64,000 nucleotides of DNA, from assembly GCF_006385555.1 (NCBI RefSeq), contig NZ_CP041036.1:3658001-3722000 (forward strand), given 5' to 3'. The notes beneath the pieces were generated by a model. It did no database searches. It was not told where the DNA came from and saw nothing but the letters and a program-made list of their open reading frames with translations. The DNA comes from Shewanella polaris. Lineage in GTDB: Bacteria > Pseudomonadota > Gammaproteobacteria > Enterobacterales > Shewanellaceae. Both the position numbers and the translations under genes were made by a program. Shown here in pieces: positions 29,002 through 38,948 of the stretch. The number at the start of each line of letters is the position of its first letter. Position 1 is the stretch's first letter.

Positions 29002-29677
29002 AGCTTAATAAAGCTAACATTTTTTCTGCCACTAACTCAGACGATGCAGGATTTTGACCAGTAATTAATTTACCATCAGCTACCGCATATGGATGCCAAT
29101 CGTCGCCCTTAGAATAAGTCGCGCCATTTTGTTGTAGCATATCTTCTACCAAAAACGGCACTACATTAGTGAGTTGCACAGCCTCTTCTTCGCCATTAGT
29201 AAAACCTGTGACATTTTTACCGGCAACGAGTGGGGTTCCGTCAGGTTTTTTAGGGTACTTAAGTGCAGCTGGCGCGTGACATACCAAACCTAAAAGTTTA
29301 TCTGTTTTATAGCACTGCTCAATTAATGCAATAGAGTCTTTATCATTGGTTAAGTCCCATAATGGACCATGACCTCCAGGATAAAACACCGCGTCATAAT
29401 CTGCTACGTCAATTGACGCCAATGTCAGCGTATTGGCGAGTAATGCTTGCGCTGTAGCATCGGCAGTAAAACGACGCGTTGAGTCCGTTTGAAAATCAGC
29501 TAGATCACTTGTTGGGTCCAATGGCGGTAAACCACCTTTAGGAGAGGTCAGTACTACCTCAACACCTTTATCGACAAATGCGTAGTATGGCGCCGCCAAC
29601 TCTTCTAACCAAAAACCAGTTTTTTTACCTGTATCGCCTAATTTATCGTGCGAAGTTAATACCATTAATACTTTCAT
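29000..29677 (-). CDS. DJ-1/PfpI family protein (type 1 glutamine amidotransferase-like)
   Basis: 225 residues, like the Hsp31/glyoxalase III subgroup. The nucleophile elbow is GLVCHAPAAL with Cys at about 133, and YPGGHGPLWDL and FTNGEEEAVQL hold the neighbouring conserved His and Glu residues. Members convert methylglyoxal to lactate without glutathione or act as chaperones. The start ATG is preceded by AAGGAATAAC. It follows the curA-like gene by 42 bp, so the two are likely cotranscribed and may respond to the divergent MarR regulator. Confidence 0.85.
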   Translation of the reverse strand: MKVLMVLTSHDKLGDTGKKTGFWLEELAAPYYAFVDKGVEVVLTSPKGGLPPLDPTSDLADFQTDSTRRFTADATAQALLANTLTLASIDVADYDAVFYPGGHGPLWDLTNDKDSIALIEQCYKTDKLLGLVCHAPAALKYPKKPDGTPLVAGKNVTGFTNGEEEAVQLTNVVPFLVEDMLQQNGATYSKGDDWHPYAVADGKLITGQNPASSELVAEKMLALLS

Positions 29678-29719
29678 TGTTATTCCTTACATACTGTTTG
29701 TTTAGCGTAATCACGTAGA

Positions 29720-30748
29720 TTACAGAGGATCATTTATTTTAATTACAACCTTGCCGAAGTTTTCGCCCTTTAACAGCCCAATAAAGGCTGTGGTCATATT
29801 TTCAAGACCATCGACAATTTGTTCACGATATTGAATTTTACCTTCACCAAGCCATTGCCCCATATCTTTGGCAAACTCTGGATAGCGATCACCGTAATCA
29901 TCAAAAATAATAAAGCCTTGCATCTTAATGCGCTTAACCAGCAAAGTACCCATCAGTAATGACAAACGATCAGGACCGTCTGGTAACGAAGTCGCGTTGT
30001 ATTGCGAAATTAAGCCACATAATGGCACTCGAGCACCGATATTTAATAACGGTAAAACGGCATCAAACACCTTGCCACCAACGTTTTCAAAATACACATC
30101 AATACCATTACCACAGTGGGTTGCCAATTGCTGTGCAAAATCAGCCGCTTTATGATCAATACATTCATCAAAGCCTAATACTTCTTTTGCGAAGCGACAT
30201 TTCTCTTCGCCACCAGCGATGCCGACGACTCGACAGCCTTTCAATTTACCAATTTGGCCAACCGTGGCGCCAACAGGCCCAGTAGCCGCGGCAACCACAA
30301 TAGTTTCGCCAGCTTTAGGTGCACCAATGTCTAATAATCCCATATAGGCAGTAAAACCTGGCATGCCCATAATACCCAAGGCATAAGAAGGATGACTTGG
30401 GTTATCGCCCAATTTCATCAGCTCTTCGCCATTGGATACCAAATAATCTTGCCAACCACCAAACGCTAACACCCACTCACCCACTTTATAATCAGGATGA
30501 TTAGAGGCTTCCACTTGTGATACCGTCGCACCCACCATCACATCGTCAATCGCAACAGGATCTGCATATGATTTTGCATCATTCATACGGCCACGCATGT
30601 AGGGATCAAGTGATAAATACACTGCGCGTAACAACACCTCACCTTCTGCGGGTACAGGTTTGTTGACGGTTTCTAAGCGAAAATTATTAGCAACAGGCTC
30701 ACCTTGAGGACGGCTGGCGAGTACTATACGACGATTTTGGGTGTTCAT
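29720..30748 (-). CDS. NADPH-dependent medium-chain oxidoreductase, CurA type
   Basis: 342 residues from the ATG at 30748, which has AAAGGACAC upstream. It belongs to the zinc-free leukotriene B4 dehydrogenase/CurA group: LRAVYLSLDPYMRGRM near the N-terminus, GMPGFTAYMGLLDIG, the cofactor loop VVAAATGPVGATVGQIGKL, and YFENVGGKVFDAVLPLL. Members reduce the double bond of reactive enals, enones or curcumin. As first gene of a probable operon with DJ-1 facing an OhrR-type regulator, a role in electrophile removal is likely. Confidence 0.88.
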   Translation of the reverse strand: MNTQNRRIVLASRPQGEPVANNFRLETVNKPVPAEGEVLLRAVYLSLDPYMRGRMNDAKSYADPVAIDDVMVGATVSQVEASNHPDYKVGEWVLAFGGWQDYLVSNGEELMKLGDNPSHPSYALGIMGMPGFTAYMGLLDIGAPKAGETIVVAAATGPVGATVGQIGKLKGCRVVGIAGGEEKCRFAKEVLGFDECIDHKAADFAQQLATHCGNGIDVYFENVGGKVFDAVLPLLNIGARVPLCGLISQYNATSLPDGPDRLSLLMGTLLVKRIKMQGFIIFDDYGDRYPEFAKDMGQWLGEGKIQYREQIVDGLENMTTAFIGLLKGENFGKVVIKINDPL

Positions 30749-30820
30749 CTTGTGTCCTTTAAATGATATCAGCACCTTAAAATGGTACTGAAGACGACAA
30801 TATGACCTAAGTCGTTTAAA

Positions 30821-30882
30821 AATGTTAATGTCGTTAACATTGCTAACATTCGTAATACAGATATCATGTAAACATTGATATC
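30821..30882. promoter_or_regulatory. Two candidate operators between curA-like gene and marR-like gene
   Basis: AATGTTAA-TGTCG-TTAACATT (30821-30841) is a perfect 8-5-8 inverted repeat. GATATCA-N9-TGATATC (30860-30882) is a perfect 7-9-7 repeat. Both sit in the 222-bp divergent promoter region, a normal place for MarR-type operators. Confidence 0.55.
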
Positions 30883-30970
30883 ATAGTCAACCAAGGTCTA
30901 TTAATACGTTCTTTTACTTAAATTGATCAGTCAAAACATGATCAATCACTTTATGAGCTAAGCTTTTGAT

Positions 30971-31417
30971 ATGAAAAACGATAAACCCATGCTACTTGAG
31001 AATCAGTTATGTTTTGCTGTTTATTCAACGTCATTAGCAATGACCCAACTGTACAAACCTTTACTAGACTCTATCGGGCTAACTTACACTCAATATTTAG
31101 TGATGTTAGTTCTTTGGGAGCAAGATGGTTTAAGTTTAAAAACCTTAGCCAGCAAACTCGGACAACAGTCAGGCGCATTAACACCGGTGATAAAACGTCT
31201 TGAAACTGATGACCTTCTAAAGCGTATTCGAGAACCTTTAGATGAACGGACCTTGTGCATGCAATTAACCGAAAAAGGTCATCAACTTCAACGCAAAGCA
31301 GAACAAATCCACCAATGTATTCTTGAACAATGCGGTATCGACATGTCTGAATTATCAGCATTAAAACAACAACTGGACCAATTTAGGCTTAAATTACCTA
31401 CCCACATCGAGTGTTAG
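30971..31417 (+). CDS. MarR/OhrR-type redox regulator
   Basis: 148 residues with the winged helix of MarR proteins: LTYTQYLVMLVLWEQDGLSLKTLASKL, then GALTPVIKRLETDDLLKR and the wing REPLDERTLCMQLT. The N-terminus, LLENQLCFAVYSTS, places a Cys at residue 14 exactly where OhrR proteins have their peroxide-sensing Cys, which suggests thiol-based sensing of organic peroxides or electrophiles. No ohr gene is adjacent. The divergent oxidoreductase operon is the likely target. Confidence 0.85.
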   Translation: MKNDKPMLLENQLCFAVYSTSLAMTQLYKPLLDSIGLTYTQYLVMLVLWEQDGLSLKTLASKLGQQSGALTPVIKRLETDDLLKRIREPLDERTLCMQLTEKGHQLQRKAEQIHQCILEQCGIDMSELSALKQQLDQFRLKLPTHIEC

Positions 31418-31619
31418 TTCACAAAATCACTCACACTTTAGCTTAAATCTGCTTTTGCATAGCCATATGATAATCACGATAACTAATTGTGCGCAACTTA
31501 AATTAACAATATTTAAGGTCTATAACCGATTACGTGATGCCGCCGCATTGTTTGAAGGGACTAAAATGCTATTAAATCCACTTTGCCATCATACTAAAAT
31601 GATTATTGAGCACTTGCTC

Positions 31620-32585
31620 TTACGAGACATTAACACTATTGCGACCGACATGTTTTGATGAATACAACGCCTTATCAGCTCGATTAAATATCTCAGAAAA
31701 TGCTTTGTCTTGAGAACGTAAGGTTGCAATACCAATACTAATGGTTATCGAAGGAGCTTGTGGTTTATCATACTGTTGCTGAGCTTCTCTTAACCGTTCA
31801 GCCAAGACATAAGCAGAGTTCATATCAGTATCGGGTAATAAAATCGCAAATTCTTCACCGCCAATTCTAGCCAATACATCAGCCTCCCTAACATGTTCAT
31901 TACATATATTAGCAACGCGCTTAATCACCTCATCGCCCACTAAATGACCATAGGTATCATTAACTACTTTAAATAAATCAATATCGATGATCATTAACGA
32001 AAAAGGTTGAAAATAACGAGTAGCACGAAAAAATTCATGTTCGCAAAAAGACGTAAATGATCGACGATTAAACAAACCCGTTAATGAATCCGTATTAGCA
32101 AGTTGCTCTAGTTTTGAACGTAAGTGATAGGCCGCGGTAATATCGGTAGAAACACCAATAAGGCCAATTAATAAGCCTTTATGGTTGTATAAGGGTTGCT
32201 TAACTTCGTGATAAACAACTAAAGAGGTTTGAGTATCAACAATAACATCGTCAGATATTTTACTTTGTGAATTAAGCACTTTAGTGTCATTTACATGCAA
32301 TACATCTACAACATTCTCGGGAAAGTAATCGCTATCGGAAGTGCCCTTTAGCTTTTCAAGCGTTACGCCAAAGTAGTCAAGCGTCAATTGATTCGCATAA
32401 ATATATTTGCATTGAGTGTCTTTTAAATAAATGTAGGCATCAACTTGATCAAGAATAAGATCATAAGTATCTAACATCATTTTTTTAGTTTGCTGCTGAC
32501 GATATCGGCTCAAGTTAAAAAAAAGCAACAAAGCGATAACTAACAATAAGACGAAAACCAATAATTCAACGAGTTCAAGCGACAT
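31620..32585 (-). CDS. Membrane PAS-GGDEF diguanylate cyclase
   Basis: 321 residues. One N-terminal membrane helix (about 5-24), a PAS domain (about 40-150, YIYLKDTQCKYIYANQLTLDYFG), and a GGDEF domain (about 160-321) whose active loop is GGEEF. READ precedes it by five residues, so the inhibitory RxxD site is present. It should make c-di-GMP from GTP. The ATG at 32585 is six bases after AAGGA; the ATG at 32591 has no spacing. The PAS ligand is unknown. Confidence 0.88.
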   Translation of the reverse strand: MSLELVELLVFVLLLVIALLLFFNLSRYRQQQTKKMMLDTYDLILDQVDAYIYLKDTQCKYIYANQLTLDYFGVTLEKLKGTSDSDYFPENVVDVLHVNDTKVLNSQSKISDDVIVDTQTSLVVYHEVKQPLYNHKGLLIGLIGVSTDITAAYHLRSKLEQLANTDSLTGLFNRRSFTSFCEHEFFRATRYFQPFSLMIIDIDLFKVVNDTYGHLVGDEVIKRVANICNEHVREADVLARIGGEEFAILLPDTDMNSAYVLAERLREAQQQYDKPQAPSITISIGIATLRSQDKAFSEIFNRADKALYSSKHVGRNSVNVS

Positions 32586-32969
32586 GAGCATTCCTTAGCT
32601 AGCATCTATATATCCATATGCGTCATTGATGATGTTAATGACGTAGATCCAGCAATATACTCTTATTAATTACGGTTAACCATACCGTATCTTAAACGCG
32701 GTCAAGAATGAGAAGATTTATTGATGAAAATCAAATAATGAATGTCCGGATTTAATTCCTAAGTGCGACACAAAGCCTATTATTGACATACTACAAATAG
32801 ACAATGATTATCGGGCTGGGATCAACAATATTGGAGCTAAAATCAATTTAACCTTAGCTCCAGATAATAAACTGTCTGCTGTTTTGCTAATTATCTTCAA
32901 CTCAATTAACCCAACTCATTTAATCGTTGAGGTTAGTTATTGTCGATACAACTGGCCTACAATAAAATA
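32586..32969. other. Intergenic region with one hairpin
   Basis: About 380 bp with no convincing gene. TGGAGCTAA (32832-32840) and TTAGCTCCA (32854-32862) form a 9-bp stem but no T run follows on either strand. Nothing else recognised. Confidence 0.4.
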
Positions 32970-34283
32970 TTAACGCTTATAAATAACGCCGTTCTTCATC
33001 ACAAATGACACATCTAATAAAGCTTCAATTTGCTCAAGAGGGCTTTTCTGCGTCGCGATAATGTCGGCAAATTTTCCAATCTGCAGCGTGCCAAGTTTAT
33101 CTGACATATCAATCAGTTTTGCAGAGTTAATAGTTGTACTGACTAAAATATCCTCATTACTCATGCCAGCCTTGCTCATCAATACTGCTTCTTGGGCATT
33201 GTCACCATGATGTGACACCCCACTGTCGGTGCCATAAGCAATATTAACGCCTGCTTTGTAAGCCGCACTAAAGTTTTTCATCATATCACCACCAACACGA
33301 ATCGCTTTAGCTTTAATGGCTGGAGACATAAAGTTGCCCCCAGCCACATTGGCCATTTTCACTACTGTGTCACCGGCCAACAATGTTGGCACTAAAAACG
33401 CACCACTTTTCTTCATTAACTTAATACTTTCTTTATCGGCGTAACTGCCATGCTCAATACTGTCGACGCCAGCACGCAACGCCGCATTAATCCCTTGGGC
33501 TGCATGGGCATGACTAGCTACTTTTCGACCTAATGCATGCGCAGTATCAATAACCTCTTTAAGTTCATCATCATCCATTTGTTGACCAGTACCAGTATTA
33601 GTGTCAGATAACACACCGCCAGTAGAAGTAATCTTAATCACATCGGCACCAAACTTAATGGCGCGACGAGTTGCTCGACGACAATCATAAGGCCCATCAC
33701 AAATCGTTTTAGAGGTAAACTTGTCGAGCAAATCTGGGCTCATACCATCAACATCGCCATGGCCTCCGGTTACCGACACGCCGCCAGATGCAATAATTCG
33801 TGGGCCATCAACCCAACCTTTATTAATGCCATCGCGTAAGGCATATATTTGTTCCGGTTTAGCCCCTAAATCACGAACGGTAGTAAAACCTGCTAATAAG
33901 GTCTTTTTAGCAAAATAAGCACTGCGCATTGCCACATCAGCATCCGACATTCTTAACGCTTCACTGTCATTATTCGGCCCAAGTTCTCCCTGTAAATGCA
34001 CATGCATGTCCATCATCCCAGGCATAACAAAGTTGTTTTTTAAATCAATAATTTCAACATTGTCATTCTCGTTCGCCACTGGCGCTGACTTATAGCCTGA
34101 AGTGATAGAAGTAATTACCCCATCCGTTATCACCACAGTTTGCTGAGTTAAAGGAGATTCGCCTGGCGTGGTTAGTAATGTGCCAGCATAAATAACATTA
34201 ATGTCCGCCGCTTCAGCGACGGCCGATGCCATAGTTAGCCCAAACACTGCCAAGGCTAGAGTGCTAATAGCATTTTTATTCAT
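32970..34283 (-). CDS. Secreted metal-dependent amidohydrolase
   Basis: 437 residues with a signal peptide (1-25, ending AEA), so periplasmic. The TIM-barrel hydrolase metal site is visible: MDMHVHLQGE (HxH, about 93-95), the probable bridging Lys in ADVIKITSTGG, HAHAAQG, SIEHGSYAD, and the catalytic Asp in GTDSGVSHHGD. The sequence resembles members that cleave Xaa-Pro or other dipeptides (prolidase-like amidohydrolases). The true substrate is not evident. Monocistronic; no close partner genes. Confidence 0.87.
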   Translation of the reverse strand: MNKNAISTLALAVFGLTMASAVAEAADINVIYAGTLLTTPGESPLTQQTVVITDGVITSITSGYKSAPVANENDNVEIIDLKNNFVMPGMMDMHVHLQGELGPNNDSEALRMSDADVAMRSAYFAKKTLLAGFTTVRDLGAKPEQIYALRDGINKGWVDGPRIIASGGVSVTGGHGDVDGMSPDLLDKFTSKTICDGPYDCRRATRRAIKFGADVIKITSTGGVLSDTNTGTGQQMDDDELKEVIDTAHALGRKVASHAHAAQGINAALRAGVDSIEHGSYADKESIKLMKKSGAFLVPTLLAGDTVVKMANVAGGNFMSPAIKAKAIRVGGDMMKNFSAAYKAGVNIAYGTDSGVSHHGDNAQEAVLMSKAGMSNEDILVSTTINSAKLIDMSDKLGTLQIGKFADIIATQKSPLEQIEALLDVSFVMKNGVIYKR

Positions 34284-34425
34284 AGAAACTCTCTTTTTTT
34301 TAATTTTAATTGGTTAAGTTTTCTACACTGCCAAAAATACTGTTATGTTACAAGCAAGTAAAATATCGTGTTACATAACGATTAGAAAATCGATTCGTCA
34401 TAAACAAACAGTGAATGAATATAAA

Positions 34426-35391
34426 ATGGATATTGCAATTTTTGGCGCGGGTTCAACAGGCTGTTATTTAGCAGGTCAGTTATGTCTCTCAGGGTTACAG
34501 GTCAGTTTAATTTGTCGTCCAGCGATTAAGCTGAAAATTATCGCTAATAACGGCATTACCATGACCGATTATAACGGCTTTAAACAAACCATTATGCCGC
34601 AAGCGTTGATCACTGATATCAACAAAGAGTCGTCAATCAATGGCAAATTTGATCTGGTATTTGTCACCTTAAAATGTCATCAAGTCAGCACTATTGCCAA
34701 TCAGTTAATGGCGATTACTCATGACAACAGCAGCATAGTATTTATGCAAAATGGCTTAGGCAGTTTTGACAGCATTAAAGACTCACTCGATCATTACAGC
34801 TTACTCCAAGGGATCACGCCGTTTAATGTGCTACAACTGCCCAATGCTGTGTTTCACAAAGGCACCGAGGGTGTGTTTACCTTACAAGCAAACCCTCATA
34901 CCATCGCAATTCAATCTGCACTCGTTAGCCACGGATTTGGTTGCGACATTGAAGCAGACTTTACCCCCATGATTTACGGTAAATTATTATTAAATCTCAA
35001 TAACGCCTTAAATGCTGTCACCGACTTACCAATTAAACAGCAATTAAGTCATTACAAAAATCGCCGAATGTTGGCCAAAGCAATGAAAGAATGGTTAGCG
35101 GTGTGCGAGGCGGCCGACATCCAATTACACCAATACACTAAGGTCAAACCCACTTGGTTACCCACCATTTTATCGCTGCCAAATGTACTATTTAATGTGT
35201 TAGCTAAACAGATGCTCGACATCGATCCCAAAGCACGATCGTCGATGTGGGAAGACATTCAAACAAAACGAAAAACAGAAGTCGATTACATCAATGGTGC
35301 GGTGGTCAGCATCGGTAAAAAATACGGAATAAAAACGCCGGTCAATCAGTCGATAGTAGAGCAAATAAAACAATTAGAACAACAACATTAA
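34426..35391 (+). CDS. Ketopantoate reductase family protein
   Basis: 321 residues. N-terminal Rossmann motif MDIAIFGAGSTGCYLAG for NADPH, LVFVTLKCHQ after the second strand, and MQNGLG, where the Asn contacts the substrate in PanE. The C-terminal helical domain has YGKLLLNLNNALNA with the catalytic Lys, and ARSSMWEDIQTKRKTEVDYINGAVV with the family Ser and Glu. The gene could be panE for pantothenate synthesis or a related paralogue. I leave the symbol out because no pan neighbours are present. The start codon is uncertain: the frame is open to 34345 and no strong ribosome site precedes 34426. Confidence 0.82.
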   Translation: MDIAIFGAGSTGCYLAGQLCLSGLQVSLICRPAIKLKIIANNGITMTDYNGFKQTIMPQALITDINKESSINGKFDLVFVTLKCHQVSTIANQLMAITHDNSSIVFMQNGLGSFDSIKDSLDHYSLLQGITPFNVLQLPNAVFHKGTEGVFTLQANPHTIAIQSALVSHGFGCDIEADFTPMIYGKLLLNLNNALNAVTDLPIKQQLSHYKNRRMLAKAMKEWLAVCEAADIQLHQYTKVKPTWLPTILSLPNVLFNVLAKQMLDIDPKARSSMWEDIQTKRKTEVDYINGAVVSIGKKYGIKTPVNQSIVEQIKQLEQQH

Positions 35392-35615
35392 CCAGATGCT
35401 GTACGCGATATAATTGTCGAGACAAAGCTAATTATACGGTACAATTTTATAACAAAAATACAACTGACGTAATCGCACCCAATAATAAAAGGTGCTAAAA
35501 AGACGATGACCTATGATAACCCCACCAGAAGTTAGCTTAGATCTGGATAAAATCATCAAAGTGTCATCTCTATTTAGCCAAACTTAACGCGATTAACGCA
35601 TGGACATGAATCAAG

Positions 35616-38600
35616 ATGAACGATAGCACTTTCTTTTTTGGCGATTGGCAAATTAACCCGCAAAGCAATAGCGTTCTGTCTGGCGATGTTATTCGCAGTC
35701 TTGAACCTAAAGCCATGGATGTATTATGTTTACTATGCCAACACCAAGGAGAAGTGCTAGCAGCAGACGATATTATTAACCACTGCTGGAACAGCATCGC
35801 CATTGGTGACAATCCGCTGCATAAAGTGATTACCCAACTGCGTAAAGCATTAGGCGATCAAGCATCTAATCCTCAATACATAGAAACCATCCGCAAACGC
35901 GGTTATCGCACCATCGCCAGTGTTGAATACCCTGTTGGTCATCATGCTAAAGTCACTACCCAACAATGGCAAGGCGCCTCACCGTTTCCAGGTTTACGCG
36001 CATTTGACACCAACGACTCCAACGTATTTTTTGGCCGAAGCGAGCAAGTTAACACCTTATTAAATCGCATCACTAAACAAATTGAATTTGGCCGAGCCTT
36101 TTGCTTAATCCTCGGCCCCAGCGGTACAGGTAAATCATCGCTCATTAATGCCGGCATCATGCCTAATTTAATGTCCAAAAATGGCTTTAACGGGGTTGGC
36201 GTAATTGATAATGCTAACCTAGATTTAGCCGATGTCACTAAAGGCCGCTTAATTATCGATATCGCCAGTGCGATGCTCGACTGGGAAATCAATGACCAAG
36301 CGGTGTTTACCGACTGTAGTGCCGATATGCTGGCAAACAAACTGCAAAACGACATCAATGCCGTTATTGAATATTGTCAGCTAGCTTTAGCCAAATACTC
36401 ATCAATCAATGATGACAATGCCCCAAAATACAGTCGGCCCCATTTTTCATTGTTTATCGACCGTTTAGAAATCTTATTAGCGTCGCCATTATTTACCGAA
36501 TCCGAACGCAACAATGTATTAGATATCCTCGAAACGCTTGCGGTTTCAGGGGTAGTATTAATTATTAGTGCTTGCCGCAATGACTTTTATCCTCAGGTTG
36601 TTAGCCACCCAAGCTTAATGGCAGGCAAAGCCAATGGCTCACATTTCGATTTATCGGCGCCAACCCGATCAGAGCTGATGCAAATGATCCGCTTGCCAGC
36701 CAATGCAGCTAACCTCACATGGACACTCGATCCCGATACGGCAATGCCGTTGGACGAAATACTTTGCAGTGAAGCCGCCTCAAATCCCGATGCTCTGCCC
36801 ATGTTGCAATACACCTTGCAATCACTGTATTTAAACAAAGATGACAACAACCAATTATTGGTGTCGGTATACCATTCACTTGGGGGGATAGAAGGCGCCA
36901 TCGGTAAAAATGCCGAAGAAGTGCTCAACCAATTAAACAACAGCGAACGCGCCGCACTACCTAAAATACTGTCGATGTTAGTCACCCTAACCGAAGATGA
37001 AAAATCGATCACTAGCAGCACTGCCCGCTGGAGCGATCTCAGTAGTGATGCCGAAATAAACCTCGTCAAAGCCATGGTTGATAACCGTTTGTTTGTTTCG
37101 CATCTGCAACAAGATCAAGCCTGCTTTAGTATTGCCCACGAAGCGCTATTAAGGCGCTGGCCCCGCGCGACCCAATGGATAACCGAGCACAAGGACAGTT
37201 TAGCGATTAAAAGCCGTTTACAGCATCAATCCAACCGCTGGCTAGCGGAGTCAAAAAGTAGTGCTTATTTACTGGCAGAAGGTAAACCATTGGCAGAAGC
37301 AAGCACATTGCTCAATAACCAATTGTTTAACCTAGAGCCTCAAGAGATCGCCCTCATTCAAGCGTCTAGCAAACAAGCCAACATCGGACGCTGGCGCCGC
37401 CGCGCAGTCATGCTAGCCCTTGTGACACTAACATTGATTTCTGTCGCCATGAGTGTTCGCAGCATTGAGGCCGAAACCCAGGCACAACAAAAACGCTTAG
37501 CGGCAGAAAACTTACTTGGCTTTATGGTGGGAGAATTCGCCGACAAAATGCGCGGCATTGGCCGCATGGACTTGCTCGATGGTATCAGTAATAAAGCATT
37601 AGAATATTTCAGCGACTTTTCTGCCGACGATGCCAGCTATTTAAGCTTTGAAGCCCAGTTTCAACACAGCCAAACCTTAGAAGCCATGGGCGAAGTGGCC
37701 TATTTCCGCGGCAATACCGACGAAGCCCGCAGCGCCTTAATCGCCGCCCGTGAGCGCATGCTGCCGTTACTCGAAAAACAACCGCAAAATCTCAACTTAC
37801 TTAAAACGTTAGGGGCCAATGCTTTTTGGCTCGGCCAGCTTGAATACGATAAAAGTGATTGGGCTGCAACACAGCCTTGGTTTGAAAAGTACTTAGTTCA
37901 CAGCCAAGCCATGTATCAATACGCGCCAGACGATGACGATGCCATTATGGAATTGTCGTACGCACAAAACTCTCTTGGCTCGATACACATGAAGCAGCAA
38001 AACTTTGCTGCCGCTCGAGAGTCATTTGAGCAATCATTGCTACTCAAGCTACAACTATGGGATAAAGATAACACCGAAAGCCAATTAATTGCCGATATTG
38101 CGGACACTCGCTCGTGGCTTGCCAGCGCCACCACCGCCCAAGGCGACATTAACGCGGCAATAAAAATACACCAACAAATTCAACAGCAGTTGGCCTACAC
38201 ATCACTAGAAAAACAGCCTTATTTACTGGAACGGTTATCGAGTAGTTACGGCCTATTGTCCAGATTGTTAAGTTACCAAGGCCACCAACAACAGGCTTTT
38301 GAGAAAGCACAACTTAGTTTAATCGCAATTACCGATGCCCTTAAACAAGACCCTGATAATGATGTTTGGAAGATCCAACAATATTACGCCTATCTTGATA
38401 TGTTGGCGTTCAGTGTCAAGCCCATTGGACGCACCAAGGCCCGCAGTATTGAGTCGTTATCTGTCATGTTTGATGAAGACAACACCTTAAAAGCATCAGC
38501 ACAGAACATGAATATGTGGGCCACTTATCAACTGGCCGCTGCAAATTATTTAGCGACACAAGGACTACTTTCAGAAAGCCTTGTTTATGCGCGTCTCGCA

Positions 38601-38921
38601 ATATCCTCTTTTAGCAAGTTAACCACTGAGTTTAAGCAAAGTTCACTTTATGTGGCGAATTTAACCCAAAGCAATATGTTAGCCGCGTCATTACTGGCTT
38701 CCCTAGGCCAGCCACAACAAGTTATCACCTTGTGTCGGCAATCTAAAAGTCTGTTAGCAACTATTGTCGACAAAAATAACGACCCACAATTTACCATTCC
38801 TTATGCTCAAGCTCTCGATTGCCTTGGCGAACTCGACCAACACCCTGATTTATTGCAACTGTTACAACAATCGGCCATAACCGATTTTAGGTTTAATCCT
38901 AAACTTAAACCTAAACCCTAA
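35616..38921 (+). CDS. Membrane-anchored winged-helix/STAND NTPase/TPR regulator
   Basis: 1101 residues with no name I know. Order: OmpR/CadC-type winged helix (about 1-105; EPKAMDVLCLLCQHQGEVL, QYIETIRKRGYRT); a linker with GASPFPGLRAFDTNDSNVFFGRSEQV, the usual opening of nSTAND1 domains; Walker A GPSGTGKSSL (167-176); a probable Walker B in HFSLFIDRLEIL; the helical part of the STAND module to about 590; one membrane helix at about 595-613 (AVMLALVTLTLISVAMSV); and about 490 residues of TPR-like helices after it. By analogy with CadC/ToxR, the DNA-binding and ATPase parts lie inside and the repeats in the periplasm. It leads a probable operon with two small paralogues. The target genes are unknown. 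Confidence 0.8.
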   Translation: MNDSTFFFGDWQINPQSNSVLSGDVIRSLEPKAMDVLCLLCQHQGEVLAADDIINHCWNSIAIGDNPLHKVITQLRKALGDQASNPQYIETIRKRGYRTIASVEYPVGHHAKVTTQQWQGASPFPGLRAFDTNDSNVFFGRSEQVNTLLNRITKQIEFGRAFCLILGPSGTGKSSLINAGIMPNLMSKNGFNGVGVIDNANLDLADVTKGRLIIDIASAMLDWEINDQAVFTDCSADMLANKLQNDINAVIEYCQLALAKYSSINDDNAPKYSRPHFSLFIDRLEILLASPLFTESERNNVLDILETLAVSGVVLIISACRNDFYPQVVSHPSLMAGKANGSHFDLSAPTRSELMQMIRLPANAANLTWTLDPDTAMPLDEILCSEAASNPDALPMLQYTLQSLYLNKDDNNQLLVSVYHSLGGIEGAIGKNAEEVLNQLNNSERAALPKILSMLVTLTEDEKSITSSTARWSDLSSDAEINLVKAMVDNRLFVSHLQQDQACFSIAHEALLRRWPRATQWITEHKDSLAIKSRLQHQSNRWLAESKSSAYLLAEGKPLAEASTLLNNQLFNLEPQEIALIQASSKQANIGRWRRRAVMLALVTLTLISVAMSVRSIEAETQAQQKRLAAENLLGFMVGEFADKMRGIGRMDLLDGISNKALEYFSDFSADDASYLSFEAQFQHSQTLEAMGEVAYFRGNTDEARSALIAARERMLPLLEKQPQNLNLLKTLGANAFWLGQLEYDKSDWAATQPWFEKYLVHSQAMYQYAPDDDDAIMELSYAQNSLGSIHMKQQNFAAARESFEQSLLLKLQLWDKDNTESQLIADIADTRSWLASATTAQGDINAAIKIHQQIQQQLAYTSLEKQPYLLERLSSSYGLLSRLLSYQGHQQQAFEKAQLSLIAITDALKQDPDNDVWKIQQYYAYLDMLAFSVKPIGRTKARSIESLSVMFDEDNTLKASAQNMNMWATYQLAAANYLATQGLLSESLVYARLAISSFSKLTTEFKQSSLYVANLTQSNMLAASLLASLGQPQQVITLCRQSKSLLATIVDKNNDPQFTIPYAQALDCLGELDQHPDLLQLLQQSAITDFRFNPKLKPKP

Positions 38922-38931
38922 ACCCTAAACC
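38891..38931 (+). repeat. Short tandem (C)CCTAAA-type repeat
   Basis: A run of about five imperfect copies of CCTAAAC/CCCTAAA spans the last codons of the STAND gene (encoding the basic tail PKLKPKP) and the space before the next ribosome site. The last three units are nearly exact heptamers. Confidence 0.7.
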
Positions 38932-38948
38932 AAAGTATGGAGAATATA

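Noticed and set aside
31455..31658. 67-codon frame after the MarR-type gene
   Set aside because: It overlaps the end of the PAS-GGDEF gene, with no ribosome site or protein similarity.
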